Below, piece after piece: positions 1-8,316 of a DNA stretch of 64,000 nucleotides. A model generated the notes under the pieces. The model saw nothing but the letters and a program-made list of their open reading frames with translations. It did no database searches and was not told where the DNA came from. Source of the DNA: Photobacterium aquae (GTDB lineage: Bacteria; Pseudomonadota; Gammaproteobacteria; Enterobacterales; Vibrionaceae); the NCBI RefSeq assembly GCF_001029445.1, contig NZ_LDOT01000004.1:35774-99773 (forward strand), written 5' to 3'. The position numbers were made by a program, and so were the translations under genes. The stretch's first letter is position 1, and every line of letters starts with the position of its first letter.

Positions 1-520
1 GCTGCGTAATCTGGTCGATCGCCTACTTGGCCCGCAGCGCCCCGGCAGCCGCTGCGAAAGCAATATTCACCTGGTGATGGAAAAGGTCCGCCAGCTAGTC
101 AATCTCGATAGCGGCCCGCACATCAAGCTCCACCGCGACTATGATCCCAGCCTGCCTGACTTCACGATGGATCCGGACCAGCTCGAACAGGCCATCCTCA
201 ATATCGTCAGCAACGCGGCACAGGCCCTTGAAGCACACGGCGGCGGCAACATCACCCTCAAGACCCGTACAGCACACCAGACCATGATCCACGGTCGGCG
301 CTTCAGGGTGGCGGCGAAAATTGACATTATCGACGATGGCCCCGGGATCCCGAGTGATATCCAAGACACCCTGTTCTACCCCATGGTGACAGGGCGCGAG
401 GGCGGGACCGGACTCGGGTTGTCTATCGCCCAGAACCTGATCGATCAACACCAAGGCAAAATCGAAGTGATCAGCTGGCCGGGACACACCCAATTCACCT
501 TGTATCTACCGATAAAATAA
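1..520 (+). CDS. glnL: Nitrogen regulation sensor kinase NtrB/GlnL (3' part)
   Basis: The C-terminal 172 codons of the nitrogen sensor histidine kinase/phosphatase; the frame is open from base 2 and the start lies outside the window. The visible part is the HATPase domain: an N box around [20 protein letters not shown], a G1 box DDGPGIP, and a G2 region [17 protein letters not shown], ending [15 protein letters not shown] as in enterobacterial GlnL. In the family, GlnL responds to PII and phosphorylates or dephosphorylates NtrC. The gene for that partner starts 50 bases downstream on the same strand, so the two form an operon. Only the beginning is missing; no lesion is seen. Confidence 0.96.
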   Translation, partial: LRNLVDRLLGPQRPGSRCESNIHLVMEKVRQLVNLDSGPHIKLHRDYDPSLPDFTMDPDQLEQAILNIVSNAAQALEAHGGGNITLKTRTAHQTMIHGRRFRVAAKIDIIDDGPGIPSDIQDTLFYPMVTGREGGTGLGLSIAQNLIDQHQGKIEVISWPGHTQFTLYLPIK

Positions 521-570
521 CAATACGTTCAGTGCCGCTGCCAAGCGGCCAGCTAGCAAGAGGATTCCCT

Positions 571-1986
571 ATGAGCAAAGGACTTATCTGGGTTGTTGAT
601 GATGACAGCTCTATCCGCTGGGTACTGGAAAAAACCCTGACCGCAGCCGGTTTGAAATGCGATACCTTTGCCAACGCCGACAGCGTACTGGAGGCGCTGG
701 AACGTAGCGTGCCCGACGTCTTGGTCTCAGATATCCGGATGCCGGGCACCGATGGCCTGGCTCTGCTGCGCAACCTCCAGACCGGCTATCCAACTCTGCC
801 CGTCATCATCATGACCGCCCATTCCGATCTCGATGCCGCCGTCAACGCCTATCAGGAAGGTGCTTTCGAGTACCTGCCAAAGCCATTCGATATCGACGAG
901 GCCGTCAGTCTGGTCGAGCGTGCTGTGACCCACAGCCAAGAGCAGAAGAGGCAGCAACAGCCTGAAGAGCTGGCCCCCAATGCGCCGGAAATCATCGGTG
1001 AGGCCCCGGCCATGCAAGAGGTCTTCCGCGCCATCGGTCGGCTGTCGCGATCATCGATTTCGGTCCTGATCAACGGCGAGTCGGGGACAGGCAAGGAGCT
1101 GGTCGCCCACGCCCTCCACCGCCACAGCCCACGCAGCCACAAGGAATTTATCGCCCTCAACATGGCCGCCATCCCCAAGGATCTGATCGAATCCGAGCTG
1201 TTCGGCCATGAAAAGGGCGCGTTCACGGGGGCCAACAATGTTCGTCAAGGGCGCTTCGAGCAAGCCAACGGCGGGACCCTGTTCCTCGACGAGATCGGCG
1301 ATATGCCGCTCGATATCCAAACCCGCTTGCTCCGAGTGTTGGCCGACGGCCAGTTTTACCGGGTTGGCGGCCACGCCCCGGTTCAAGTCGATGTGCGGAT
1401 CATCGCCGCCACCCACCAGAACCTCGAACGGCTTGTGGCAAACGGGGACTTCCGCGAAGATCTGTTCCACCGCCTCAATGTCATCCGGGTCCACCTACCG
1501 GCCCTCAAAGACCGCCGGCAGGACATCCCCCAGCTCACCCGCCACTTCCTTCAACGGGCAGCTGACGAACTAGGGGTTGAGATGAAAAGCCTCCACCCAG
1601 ACAGCGAAGAAGTCCTAAGCCAACTCGACTGGCCGGGCAATGTCCGCCAGCTGGAAAACACCTGCCGCTGGCTGACGGTGATGGCCAGCGGCAAGGAAAT
1701 CCTACCCGCCGACCTGCCAGCAGAATTGCTGTCCCCGTCGGATACCGACAGAAACGAGCAGGGCGAGGGCCACTGGCACGACGCACTCGAGAAATGGGCT
1801 CGTGACAACCTCAAGCAGGGAAACCAAAACCTGCTCAGCGAAGCCCTGCCCGAGTTCGAGAAAGTGCTTCTCGAGGCGGCCCTCGATTTCACCCACGGCC
1901 ATAAGCAAGAAGCCGCCCGCCTACTCGGCTGGGGCCGCAATACCCTGACCCGCAAGCTAAAAGAGCTCAATATCAGCGCCAACTGA
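571..1986 (+). CDS. glnG: Nitrogen response regulator NtrC (GlnG), sigma-54 activator
   Basis: A 471-residue enhancer-binding protein of the usual length. The receiver domain (about 1-120) has the acidic pocket VVDDDSS and phospho-acceptor Asp54. The AAA+ domain (about 140-380) has Walker A GESGTGKE (169-176), the sigma-54 contact loop GAFTGA (216-221), and Walker B followed by GDMPL. A Fis-type helix-turn-helix lies at the C-terminus (HKQEAARLLGWGRNTLTRKL). The ATG at 571 was chosen over an in-frame upstream ATG at 532 because AAGAGGA precedes it and MSKGLIWVVDDD matches the family start. It pairs with glnL. A GC-rich hairpin follows the stop but has no T-run, so termination there is uncertain. 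Confidence 0.97.
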   Translation: MSKGLIWVVDDDSSIRWVLEKTLTAAGLKCDTFANADSVLEALERSVPDVLVSDIRMPGTDGLALLRNLQTGYPTLPVIIMTAHSDLDAAVNAYQEGAFEYLPKPFDIDEAVSLVERAVTHSQEQKRQQQPEELAPNAPEIIGEAPAMQEVFRAIGRLSRSSISVLINGESGTGKELVAHALHRHSPRSHKEFIALNMAAIPKDLIESELFGHEKGAFTGANNVRQGRFEQANGGTLFLDEIGDMPLDIQTRLLRVLADGQFYRVGGHAPVQVDVRIIAATHQNLERLVANGDFREDLFHRLNVIRVHLPALKDRRQDIPQLTRHFLQRAADELGVEMKSLHPDSEEVLSQLDWPGNVRQLENTCRWLTVMASGKEILPADLPAELLSPSDTDRNEQGEGHWHDALEKWARDNLKQGNQNLLSEALPEFEKVLLEAALDFTHGHKQEAARLLGWGRNTLTRKLKELNISAN

Positions 1987-2066
1987 CTTTCCCCGCCCCT
2001 TGCCCTGCAAGGGGCGGCCCCAAGGATCAACAGAATTGGTAAGCATCAACAGAGTTTCTTTCCGCA

Positions 2067-2093
2067 TCGACAATAAGCCCGCTTATCTATAAT
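2067..2093 (+). promoter_or_regulatory. Putative add promoter with internal palindrome
   Basis: A perfect TATAAT at 2088-2093 lies 61 bases before the add start. A weak -35-like element (ATCGAC/TCGACA, 2066-2072) is 15-16 bases upstream. The spacer contains the palindrome ATAAGC-CC-GCTTAT (2073-2086), placed where a repressor would block polymerase. The promoter is an inference; no regulator is known to me for this site. Confidence 0.4.
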
Positions 2094-2153
2094 GATTGTC
2101 ACACATGACTTGCGTATACTGATGCACCAGTTTTACATGGGATACCGATAATT

Positions 2154-3155
2154 ATGATTACCAAGCAGCTTCCTTTAACTGATCTCCACCGTCACCTTGA
2201 TGGCAACATCCGCATCCAGACCATCCTTGAACTTGGCCAGCAATTCGGCATGGCACTACCAGGCCATGATCTGGAGTCGCTCCGTCCTCATGTCCAAATC
2301 GTAGAAGCAGAGCCTAGCTTGGTAGCCTTCCTCTCCAAGCTGGACTGGGGCGTCGCGGTCCTTGGTGATCTGGAAGCCTGCCGACGCGTCGCCTACGAAA
2401 ACGTCGAAGATGCCCTCAATGCCCAAATCGACTATGCCGAGCTCCGTTTCTCACCCTACTACATGGCGATGAAACACAACCTGCCTGTGGCCGGCGTAGT
2501 GGAAGCAGTTGTCGATGGTGTTCGGGCTGGTTGCCGTGATTTCGGTATCCAAGCCAACCTGATCGGGATCATGAGCCGCACCTTCGGCACCAGCGCATGC
2601 CAGCAAGAGCTTGATGCCCTGATGAGCCAAAAAGACCATCTGGTTGCCATCGACCTCGCCGGCGACGAGCTGGGACAGCCGGGCGATCAGTTCGTCTCCC
2701 ACTTCAAACAGGTACGCGATGCGGGCCTGAGAGTCACCGTCCATGCCGGTGAGGCGGCGGGCCCAGAGAGCATGTGGCAGGCCATCCGCGATCTGGGTGC
2801 CGTGCGTATCGGCCACGGCGTCAAAGCCATTCACGATCCGAAACTGATGGACTACCTGGCCGAGCACAAAATCGGCATCGAGTCATGCTTGACCTCGAAT
2901 ATCCAGACCAGCACCGTAGAATCTTTCGCGGCCCACCCGATCAAGCAATTCCTCGACCACGGTATCCTCGCCTGCCTCAACACCGATGACCCAGCGGTAG
3001 AAGGCATCGAGCTACCACACGAATACAATGTCGCCGCACCGCAAGTCGGCCTGTCCCAGGCGCAAATCCGCCAGGCACAGATCAACGGCCTTGAGCTCGC
3101 CTTCCTGTCCGATGCGGACAAGCTGGCATTGAAAGAAAAAGCAGCCAAGCGCTAA
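2154..3155 (+). CDS. add: Adenosine deaminase
   Basis: A 333-residue cytoplasmic purine-salvage enzyme that hydrolyses adenosine or deoxyadenosine to inosine and ammonia. Zinc ligands and catalytic residues are all present: HRH at 12-14 in [10 protein letters not shown], the HAGE motif with His197 and Glu200, a conserved HG pair at 221-222, and the Asp pair 278-279 in NTDDP. Length and motif order match bacterial Add. It is a single-gene transcription unit with its own promoter and a strong terminator just after the stop. Confidence 0.97.
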   Translation: MITKQLPLTDLHRHLDGNIRIQTILELGQQFGMALPGHDLESLRPHVQIVEAEPSLVAFLSKLDWGVAVLGDLEACRRVAYENVEDALNAQIDYAELRFSPYYMAMKHNLPVAGVVEAVVDGVRAGCRDFGIQANLIGIMSRTFGTSACQQELDALMSQKDHLVAIDLAGDELGQPGDQFVSHFKQVRDAGLRVTVHAGEAAGPESMWQAIRDLGAVRIGHGVKAIHDPKLMDYLAEHKIGIESCLTSNIQTSTVESFAAHPIKQFLDHGILACLNTDDPAVEGIELPHEYNVAAPQVGLSQAQIRQAQINGLELAFLSDADKLALKEKAAKR

Positions 3156-3162
3156 TCGTCAA

Positions 3163-3195
3163 ACAGGCTCCATCACGGAGCCTGTTTTCTTTTTC
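3163..3195 (+). terminator. Rho-independent terminator of add
   Basis: The stem ACAGGCTCC/GGAGCCTGT with a five-base loop is followed by TTTTCTTTTTC, directly after the add stop. Confidence 0.9.
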
Positions 3196-3360
3196 TCGTT
3201 GTCTCATTATTAATAATTCCACACAAAATGCTCACTTTTTGAGCTGACCCCATTCCCTCATCGGGACTTTTGCGTAAAATACCCCCCGGTTCTCAGGCTT
3301 GCCTGCAGATCACGCGGAATTGCCACCGGCAACCCGCCCGAACACCAACCAAACACAACT

Positions 3361-3373
3361 GTGGGTACCCCAC
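3361..3373 (+). promoter_or_regulatory. Hairpin over the yshB ribosome-binding region
   Basis: GTGGG (3361-3365) and CCCAC (3369-3373) can pair around a 3-base loop. They end two bases before the yshB ATG and cover the only G-rich stretch that could bind the ribosome. This suggests translation is weak or conditionally controlled; it is an inference from sequence only. Confidence 0.3.
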
Positions 3374-3374
3374 C

Positions 3375-3503
3375 ATGCTGGAAAGTCTATTTTCTTTCAG
3401 CGTGGCAATGCCTGCTGTCAGCGAGCTCGCCGCCAACGGCCCGGGCCATTTCGCTGCCGGCATCCTGGCGCTGATTGCCGCGGTGAATATGTTCAACGGC
3501 TAA
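3375..3503 (+). CDS. yshB: Small membrane protein, YshB family
   Basis: A 42-residue protein with a MLES start, a short polar middle and one hydrophobic helix (about residues 25-40, AAGILALIAAVNMF). From memory, E. coli YshB is a 36-residue single-span protein beginning MLESI and encoded next to hemN. The same MLES start, size and hemN neighbour support the assignment. A YshB role in intracellular growth of Salmonella has been reported; nothing here shows that role. A terminator follows directly. There is no clear Shine-Dalgarno sequence, and a hairpin lies over the start. The alternative is a chance small ORF, which the terminator and synteny argue against. Confidence 0.72.
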   Translation: MLESLFSFSVAMPAVSELAANGPGHFAAGILALIAAVNMFNG

Positions 3504-3513
3504 GCCGAAAAAC

Positions 3514-3547
3514 AAAAAGCCCCGTACCTTGCGATACGGGGCTTTTG
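3514..3547. terminator. Bidirectional terminator between yshB and hemN
   Basis: The inverted repeat AAGCCCCGTA/TACGGGGCTT is flanked by A-rich and T-rich tracts on both sides. It lies between the converging yshB (plus) and hemN (minus) genes and can serve both. Confidence 0.88.
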
Positions 3548-3570
3548 TCTATCTCGCCGAGACAGAGCGC

Positions 3571-4944
3571 TTAGATCACGCGCGAGAACTGCTGCTGGCG
3601 TGCTCGATCGCGCAGGTACTTGTCGAAGCACATGCAAATATTGCGGATCAGCAAACGTCCCTTGAGCTCAACCTCAATGTGGGTGTCGCCAACAGTCACT
3701 AACTGATCATCAATAAAGGTCTTGAGCAACGTCAGGTCTTCGGCAAAATAGGCATCGAAGTCGACCCCGAAGCGCTGCTCTATCTCGCCTTTGTCGAGAC
3801 GGAAATTACAGATTAGCTCTTTGATCACCTCACGGCGCAGCATGTCATCGTCATCAAGGCCAACCCCTTTCCACAACGCATGCTGGTCTGCTTCCACCGC
3901 AGCATAATATTTCTTCAGCTCTTTCTGGTTCTGGGCATAGCAGTTGCCGATCATTGAAATGGCCGATACGCCAAAGCCCAGCAGGTCACAATCACCCTGA
4001 GTGGTGTAGCCCTGGAAGTTGCGGTGCAATATGCCATTGCGCTGGGCCACGGCCAATTCGTCATCAGGCAGGGCGAAGTGATCCATCCCGATAAACTGGT
4101 AACCCGCGCCAGTCAGAGTCGCGATGGTGTCTTGCAAAATAGCCAGCTTCTCCTTGGCCTGAGGCAAGTCTTCGTCTTTCAGCTTGCGCTGGGCGGCAAA
4201 CAACGTTGGCATGTGGGCATAGTTGAACACCGATAGCCGGCCCGGGCGCATAGTCAGCACCTCAGCCAGAGTCTCGGCAAAACCAGCCTGAGTCTGCTTT
4301 GGCAGGCCATAGATCAAATCAAGGTTGGTCGAGCGGAAGCCGAGCTCGCGCGCGCGCTCCACCATCGCAAAGATAAACGCCTCATCCTGCTCGCGGTTAA
4401 CCAGACGCTGGACTTCCTTGTTGAAGTCCTGAACCCCGATACTCAGGCGGTTGAAACCCTCGCTGCGCAGGTGATCCAACATATCCAGTTCAATTTCTCG
4501 CGGGTCGACTTCGATGCTGATCTCGGCATCGGCGGTAAACGCAAAATGGCTGCGCAACACATCCATCAGGCGGCTGACCTGCGGCTTGGTCAGAAACGTC
4601 GGCGTACCGCCGCCCCAGTGCAGCTGACTCACCTCGCGGCCACCCAGCTTCTCGGCTCGCTGGCGGATTTCCTGCTCCAGCACATCAAGGTACTGATCAG
4701 CCTTGTGCTGATGGCGGGTGATGATTTTATTGCAACCGCAGTAATAGCAAAGCTTGTGGCAGAACGGGATGTGGACATACAGCGACAGTTTGCGATCCGG
4801 ATACTGCGCACAAGCCATATCAAATTCGGCAGGCGTGAAAGCCTCATGAAATTCAAGGGCGGTAGGGTATGAAGTATAACGCGGGCCAGAATAATTATAT
4901 TTTTCGATGATGGCCTGATCCCAAATTATCTGCTCATTTGACAT
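3571..4944 (-). CDS. hemN: Oxygen-independent coproporphyrinogen III oxidase (radical SAM)
   Basis: A 457-residue radical-SAM enzyme that decarboxylates coproporphyrinogen III to protoporphyrinogen IX without oxygen in heme synthesis. The cluster motif CHKLCYYCGC puts cysteines at 62, 66, 69 and 71, the numbering found in E. coli HemN. The SAM-binding HWGGGTPTFL stretch and the C-terminal HemN domain are present, with full family length. It is a monocistronic unit converging on yshB. Other heme genes in the window are hemB and hemCDXY. Anaerobic (FNR) control is known in relatives, but I found no convincing FNR site upstream. Confidence 0.97.
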   Translation of the reverse strand: MSNEQIIWDQAIIEKYNYSGPRYTSYPTALEFHEAFTPAEFDMACAQYPDRKLSLYVHIPFCHKLCYYCGCNKIITRHQHKADQYLDVLEQEIRQRAEKLGGREVSQLHWGGGTPTFLTKPQVSRLMDVLRSHFAFTADAEISIEVDPREIELDMLDHLRSEGFNRLSIGVQDFNKEVQRLVNREQDEAFIFAMVERARELGFRSTNLDLIYGLPKQTQAGFAETLAEVLTMRPGRLSVFNYAHMPTLFAAQRKLKDEDLPQAKEKLAILQDTIATLTGAGYQFIGMDHFALPDDELAVAQRNGILHRNFQGYTTQGDCDLLGFGVSAISMIGNCYAQNQKELKKYYAAVEADQHALWKGVGLDDDDMLRREVIKELICNFRLDKGEIEQRFGVDFDAYFAEDLTLLKTFIDDQLVTVGDTHIEVELKGRLLIRNICMCFDKYLRDRARQQQFSRVI

Positions 4945-5021
4945 GACTTACTTCCACTTGACAGGGGGAATTGTGATCCACCAAGTGTGCCATAACTTGG
5001 TAAAGATGTAGATAAGAGAAA

Positions 5022-5064
5022 CAAAAGAAAGCCCCCTTGCCAGGCTTACCTGACAAGAGGGCTT
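5022..5064 (-). terminator. Terminator of the methyltransferase-yihI-DUF2489 unit
   Basis: On the minus strand a 14-base imperfect stem (GCCCTCTTGTCAGG against CCTGGCAAGGGGGC) with a 4-base loop is followed by TTTCTTTTG. It lies 20 bases after the DUF2489 stop. Confidence 0.85.
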
Positions 5065-5084
5065 CTAATAGTAGGCAACTTAAT

Positions 5085-5573
5085 TCAAGCTACCTGAGGC
5101 TTGGTTTCCAGGATACGCGCCAGATCGGCCTTAATTGTCTCGTTGAGACGGGCTTCGGCCTTCATCCTGATCAGATCCAATTTCATCCGCTCCTGCTTGG
5201 CCAGCGTTGAGCGGGCTTCGCCTCGGGGCATGTCTTGCACCACCAGGTACAATTCATGCAGAGCCGGATAACAGCTCGCAGCATCTATCTGGCTCTCACC
5301 CTGCAGCACCTCCATCAGTTTGCACAGGCGAATGGCCGCCTCGGACAAATCGCATTGTCCTTGCAAAGCCGCCTCTGCGATGGTGTATACGCTTTCCATA
5401 ATATTGGCATTTCGCTGGCGGATCCCCTCAGCCTGGCGCTGCTGGGCCTGCGCCATAAAAGCGACATGGCGTCGGTGCTGTTGGTATAACTTAACCAGCA
5501 AATACACGGCATAGGCAGCCAATGGCACCACTATCAAGGCGGCCAGTCCTAGCCATAGCGTCATATCCTGCAA
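5085..5573 (-). CDS. DUF2489 membrane-anchored protein
   Basis: A 162-residue protein with one N-terminal transmembrane helix (about residues 5-28, LWLGLAALIVVPLAAYAVYLLV) followed by a charged, mostly helical cytoplasmic part. It resembles the DUF2489 family found beside yihI in Vibrionaceae; function is unknown. The start is a TTG at 5573: AAGGAG at the end of yihI is spaced six bases from it, while the in-frame ATG at 5564 is 15 bases away. The gene follows yihI by three bases, so they are cotranscribed and probably translationally coupled. Confidence 0.8.
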   Translation of the reverse strand: MQDMTLWLGLAALIVVPLAAYAVYLLVKLYQQHRRHVAFMAQAQQRQAEGIRQRNANIMESVYTIAEAALQGQCDLSEAAIRLCKLMEVLQGESQIDAASCYPALHELYLVVQDMPRGEARSTLAKQERMKLDLIRMKAEARLNETIKADLARILETKPQVA

Positions 5574-5576
5574 GGC

Positions 5577-6113
5577 TTACTCCTTGTCGAAATCGTCAAA
5601 AGCCATGTTTTCGAACTGATCAAGCAAGTCTTCATCGCTGCGCGGGGCTGTCGATTTAGGCTCGGCAACAGCTGGCGCCTCATCAAGCAAGCCAAGCTGC
5701 TTCATCAGCTGCTCGATACGGTCAAGCTTCTGGTCAACCTGCTTCTGCAGACCGGCACCCAGCTTCTCACCCGCATCGATACGGTCCAGCAGCACCATCA
5801 ACTGCGCGTCATTTTCCAGCATCGCCAGTTCCTGCTCGGCGTTGAGGCGGCGCTCCTGCTTGGTCAGCGGCTTCTTAGGCTCGACGATTAGCGGGATTGG
5901 CTTCTTGCTGCCAATGCGCGGGTCTTTCTTCTGACCACCTGAACGTACCTGCTCAATTTCGCTTGCCGAATGGCGGCTGCCCGACTTCAGTCCTTTGCGC
6001 TTGCGGTCTTTCTTGCGCTGCAAGCCATCGCGGTCAATCTGGTTACGGGTCTTGTCTGTGTAAACCGCTGGACCTTCTGATCCCGGCTTACGGCTTCTTT
6101 TCTTACGTGTCAT
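5577..6113 (-). CDS. yihI: Der GTPase-activating protein YihI
   Basis: A 178-residue, highly charged protein. The N-terminal half is basic and probably disordered (MTRKKRSRKPG, RKKDRKRKG). The C-terminal half carries the LTKQERRLNAEQELAMLE and LDQFENMAFDDFD segments. In E. coli, YihI stimulates the GTPase activity of Der (EngA) and so tunes late 50S ribosome assembly. The start ATG overlaps the upstream methyltransferase stop by one base (TAATG), and a DUF2489 gene follows. The E. coli csrC RNA is encoded next to yihI, and a CsrB/C RNA also lies nearby here. Confidence 0.92.
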   Translation of the reverse strand: MTRKKRSRKPGSEGPAVYTDKTRNQIDRDGLQRKKDRKRKGLKSGSRHSASEIEQVRSGGQKKDPRIGSKKPIPLIVEPKKPLTKQERRLNAEQELAMLENDAQLMVLLDRIDAGEKLGAGLQKQVDQKLDRIEQLMKQLGLLDEAPAVAEPKSTAPRSDEDLLDQFENMAFDDFDKE

Positions 6114-6754
6114 TACTGGGTTTTCCTCAGCAAAATTACATCATTACCCACAAACTCAACCTCCAAACCATCTCGCTCGGCTAGAAACTTGAATGTGTCG
6201 CGGCTAAAAAAGCTCACGTGGGTCGGGTCATTCTTATAATGCCATCGCGAGAAGGCATCGGCATCAGTTGCCAGCTTGGTCATCAATCCCAGCCAACCGC
6301 CGGGTTTCACCATACCAAGCAGCAGCCCCCATTCCTTGGCTGGCGTGTAAAAGTGCTCAATGGCCTCGGTGCAGGTCACGAAGTCGTACTGCGTTGCCAG
6401 CACGGCAGGCTCCGGGGCAAAATACGGGTCGTAAATTGCCATGTCGTGGCCTTGCTCGAAAAACATCAGCGACAGGGTCGGGCCGGGCCCGCTGCCAAAA
6501 TCTAGGCCATTTAGCTTGCTCCTTCCCAGCCGCTCCTGCAGCGGGTCGGCCAACCGGCTCAGAAAACGCCGGTATCCGGCATCTTCCGGGTTGTTCTCAT
6601 GCAAATCATAGTGCGCTTTTTCGTCTTCTGGCGACAGCCTGGCTGCCGGATCGGCAAAAACCAAGGCACAGTGGCCACAGCGAAAATACTGGCGACGCTT
6701 GTCTTGATGAAATAGGCCAGCCCCCTGGCTATGGCAAAGCGGGCAAGTTTGCAT
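6113..6754 (-). CDS. Zinc-ribbon class I SAM-dependent methyltransferase
   Basis: A 213-residue protein. The N-terminus has a CPLC pair (4-7) and a CGHC pair (26-29), a likely zinc ribbon. A class I methyltransferase fold follows, with motif I LDFGSGPGPTL, an acidic strand end IYDPYF and a motif IV-like TCTEAIEHF. The substrate is unknown; the architecture resembles small methyltransferases that act on nucleic acid, protein or small molecules. It is the first gene of a three-gene minus-strand unit with yihI and the DUF2489 gene. The start ATG at 6754 is the only reasonable one. Confidence 0.85.
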   Translation of the reverse strand: MQTCPLCHSQGAGLFHQDKRRQYFRCGHCALVFADPAARLSPEDEKAHYDLHENNPEDAGYRRFLSRLADPLQERLGRSKLNGLDFGSGPGPTLSLMFFEQGHDMAIYDPYFAPEPAVLATQYDFVTCTEAIEHFYTPAKEWGLLLGMVKPGGWLGLMTKLATDADAFSRWHYKNDPTHVSFFSRDTFKFLAERDGLEVEFVGNDVILLRKTQ

Positions 6755-6893
6755 TTCGGCTCCAATTCTATTGCAGACCGGGTGACGGCAGCACCGTGGA
6801 ATATGATCAAGCCGGGTATCATAGCAGATTTGCTGGAGAAGTGTGCACTACATCTCTAGGGCTGCCCCAGCGAGATACGAAGAAGAGAAAAAG

Positions 6894-7247
6894 AAAAAAG
6901 CGACAGGCACAGCCTGTCGCTTGATGGTTCGCCATCATCGGCGTTATCCGGATTTGGTCGGTCCTTAACCAGCTATAACATCCCGGTCAGACAAATCCTG
7001 TCATTGTTATCGCCTTCCGTGCCAACTCGTTGTTCTTCATCATCCTGATGAATTTTGGTAATCCCTGTTTCCTGTCTGTCAGGCGGTCCTGCCCCGCCTG
7101 TATGCCCGATCCCTCAGAGCCTCCTGGCAATCCTGAGCATCGTGCTCGCTTACGGCCAGCCTGGCCGAACATCCTGTGCTCCTTTGGGCTGCCTGCCCTG
7201 CCGTCACTGGCGCAATCCTGTCCCTGCCGCCCCTTCCTTCGGCGACA
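6894..7247 (-). ncRNA. csrC: CsrB/CsrC-family regulatory RNA (sponge of CsrA)
   Basis: Read on the minus strand, this roughly 350-base stretch has about 17 GGA triplets. Many are in CAGGAT-type contexts (GACAGGATTG, CACAGGATG, CTCAGGATTG, CATCAGGATGATG), and several sit in small hairpin loops. It ends in a strong terminator, GCGACAGGC-TGT-GCCTGTCGC followed by TTTTTTC. This is the hallmark of RNAs that titrate CsrA. In E. coli csrC lies between yihI and engB (yihA); here the RNA also lies between yihI and engB, with a methyltransferase and cytochrome c4 added. The csrC name is by position; Vibrionaceae carry several paralogues. The 5' end is estimated from a predicted promoter. No protein is encoded here. 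Confidence 0.9.
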
Positions 7248-7253
7248 TCGACT

Positions 7254-7281
7254 ACTTTACCGGATCGCCCTGACGAAACAA
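7254..7281 (-). promoter_or_regulatory. Predicted promoter of the CsrB/C RNA
   Basis: On the minus strand TTGTTT (7281-7276) and TAAAGT (7259-7254) are separated by 16 bases and would start transcription near 7247, just before the first GGA motifs. This is a computed-by-eye sigma-70 match only. Confidence 0.45.
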
Positions 7282-7395
7282 TGCATCGCAAACCACCAAC
7301 TTTCGGTAAGTTTATTTCAAACACCATAAGCCACTGTTGGATAAGGGAACTATCAGCCATCCCCCCCGCAACAATATCAACAATGCCCCTCTATA

Positions 7396-7413
7396 TATAG
7401 CCAATCTCTTACA
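7396..7413 (-). promoter_or_regulatory. Candidate UvrY/GacA (VarA) upstream activating site
   Basis: The minus strand reads TGTAAG-AGATTG-GCTATA. The left half matches the GacA/UvrY box TGTAAG-N6-CTTACA exactly; the right half is degenerate. It lies about 150 bases upstream of the predicted RNA start, where such boxes occur for csrB-type genes. Confidence 0.5.
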
Positions 7414-7483
7414 ACCCAGTCAGCTATCGAGGATGACACCAAAGCAAGATGTTGCCGACTTTCAAAACACTATCCCTGAAAAA

Positions 7484-7510
7484 CAAAAAGGCAGCCAATG
7501 GCCGCCTCTT
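7484..7510 (-). terminator. Terminator of cytochrome c4
   Basis: The minus-strand stem AGGCGGCC-ATT-GGCTGCCT is followed by TTTTTG, about 30 bases after the c4 stop. Confidence 0.75.
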
Positions 7511-7541
7511 TTAACTCTCATGACGCAGTAGCACTGCCTTA

Positions 7542-8159
7542 TTAGTGCAAGCCGCCGACGTACTGGGACAGGGCTGTGATCTCATCATCACTGAGTTTGG
7601 TAGCCACCGCACGCATCATTGCGTTCATGTCGTTGCCGCGATCGCTGCTGCGGAACTTCTCTAACTGGAGTTTGACGTACTCGGCATTCTGGCCCGATAT
7701 CTTGGGGAAGCCTGACAGGCTGGTTCCATTACCACGAGGACCATGACAGGCCGTACACGCGGTTATCCCACGCTCTGCATCGCCGAACCGGTACAACGCC
7801 AGCGCAACATCGACCGAAGACTCAGGGGTTGTGTTATCGGAGATCGGCAATGAGGCATAGTAAGCGGCCAAATCAGCCATATCCTGCTCGGTCAATGGCA
7901 TAACCATGCCACCCATCACGGGATCATTACGGCCCTGCTTGCCACCTGTGGTCATAGCAAGTTTAAAGTCCTTAAGCTGCTTCTCCAGATAACCTGCGTG
8001 CTGACCCGCTATTTTCGGGTATTGCGCCATAATTCCGTTACCATCTGCCCCGTGACAGGCGGCACAAGTCGCGGCTTTCACTTTACCGGCTTCGGCGTCT
8101 CCCTGGGCCCAGGCTGAGCAACTGGCCAGCAGAGTCAATATGAGTGCTAATTTCTTCAT
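7542..8159 (-). CDS. Diheme cytochrome c4
   Basis: A 205-residue secreted diheme cytochrome. A signal peptide (MKKLALILTLLASCSAWAQ) precedes two tandem cytochrome c domains: CAACH at 32-36 and CTACH at 135-139, each followed by a GxGNG segment and a distal Met. Family members carry electrons in the periplasm to terminal oxidases. The ATG at 8159 was chosen because it starts a clean signal peptide; an upstream in-frame ATG at 8243 would add 28 unlikely residues. It is transcribed divergently from engB. In Vibrionaceae cytochrome c4 is commonly next to engB. Confidence 0.95.
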   Translation of the reverse strand: MKKLALILTLLASCSAWAQGDAEAGKVKAATCAACHGADGNGIMAQYPKIAGQHAGYLEKQLKDFKLAMTTGGKQGRNDPVMGGMVMPLTEQDMADLAAYYASLPISDNTTPESSVDVALALYRFGDAERGITACTACHGPRGNGTSLSGFPKISGQNAEYVKLQLEKFRSSDRGNDMNAMMRAVATKLSDDEITALSQYVGGLH

Positions 8160-8316
8160 GACATTCCGTTTATAATTATAGAGCTTCCAGTACCACAAGT
8201 AATGCTCGGCAACATGGTATACAATCGCCCACTTGCCCAGCACGCTGTTTGTTTATTTTACACAATTTCACAAAAAAGTAATCAGTCTACTACATCAAGA
8301 CTTGACGGAGTTAACA

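Noticed and set aside
1990..2026. Intrinsic terminator after glnG
   Set aside because: A GC-rich hairpin exists but no T-run follows on either strand.
7030..7400. Plus-strand reading frames of 72-99 codons in the methyltransferase-c4 gap
   Set aside because: They overlap the CsrB/C RNA; the repeated TCC pattern is the complement of its GGA motifs.
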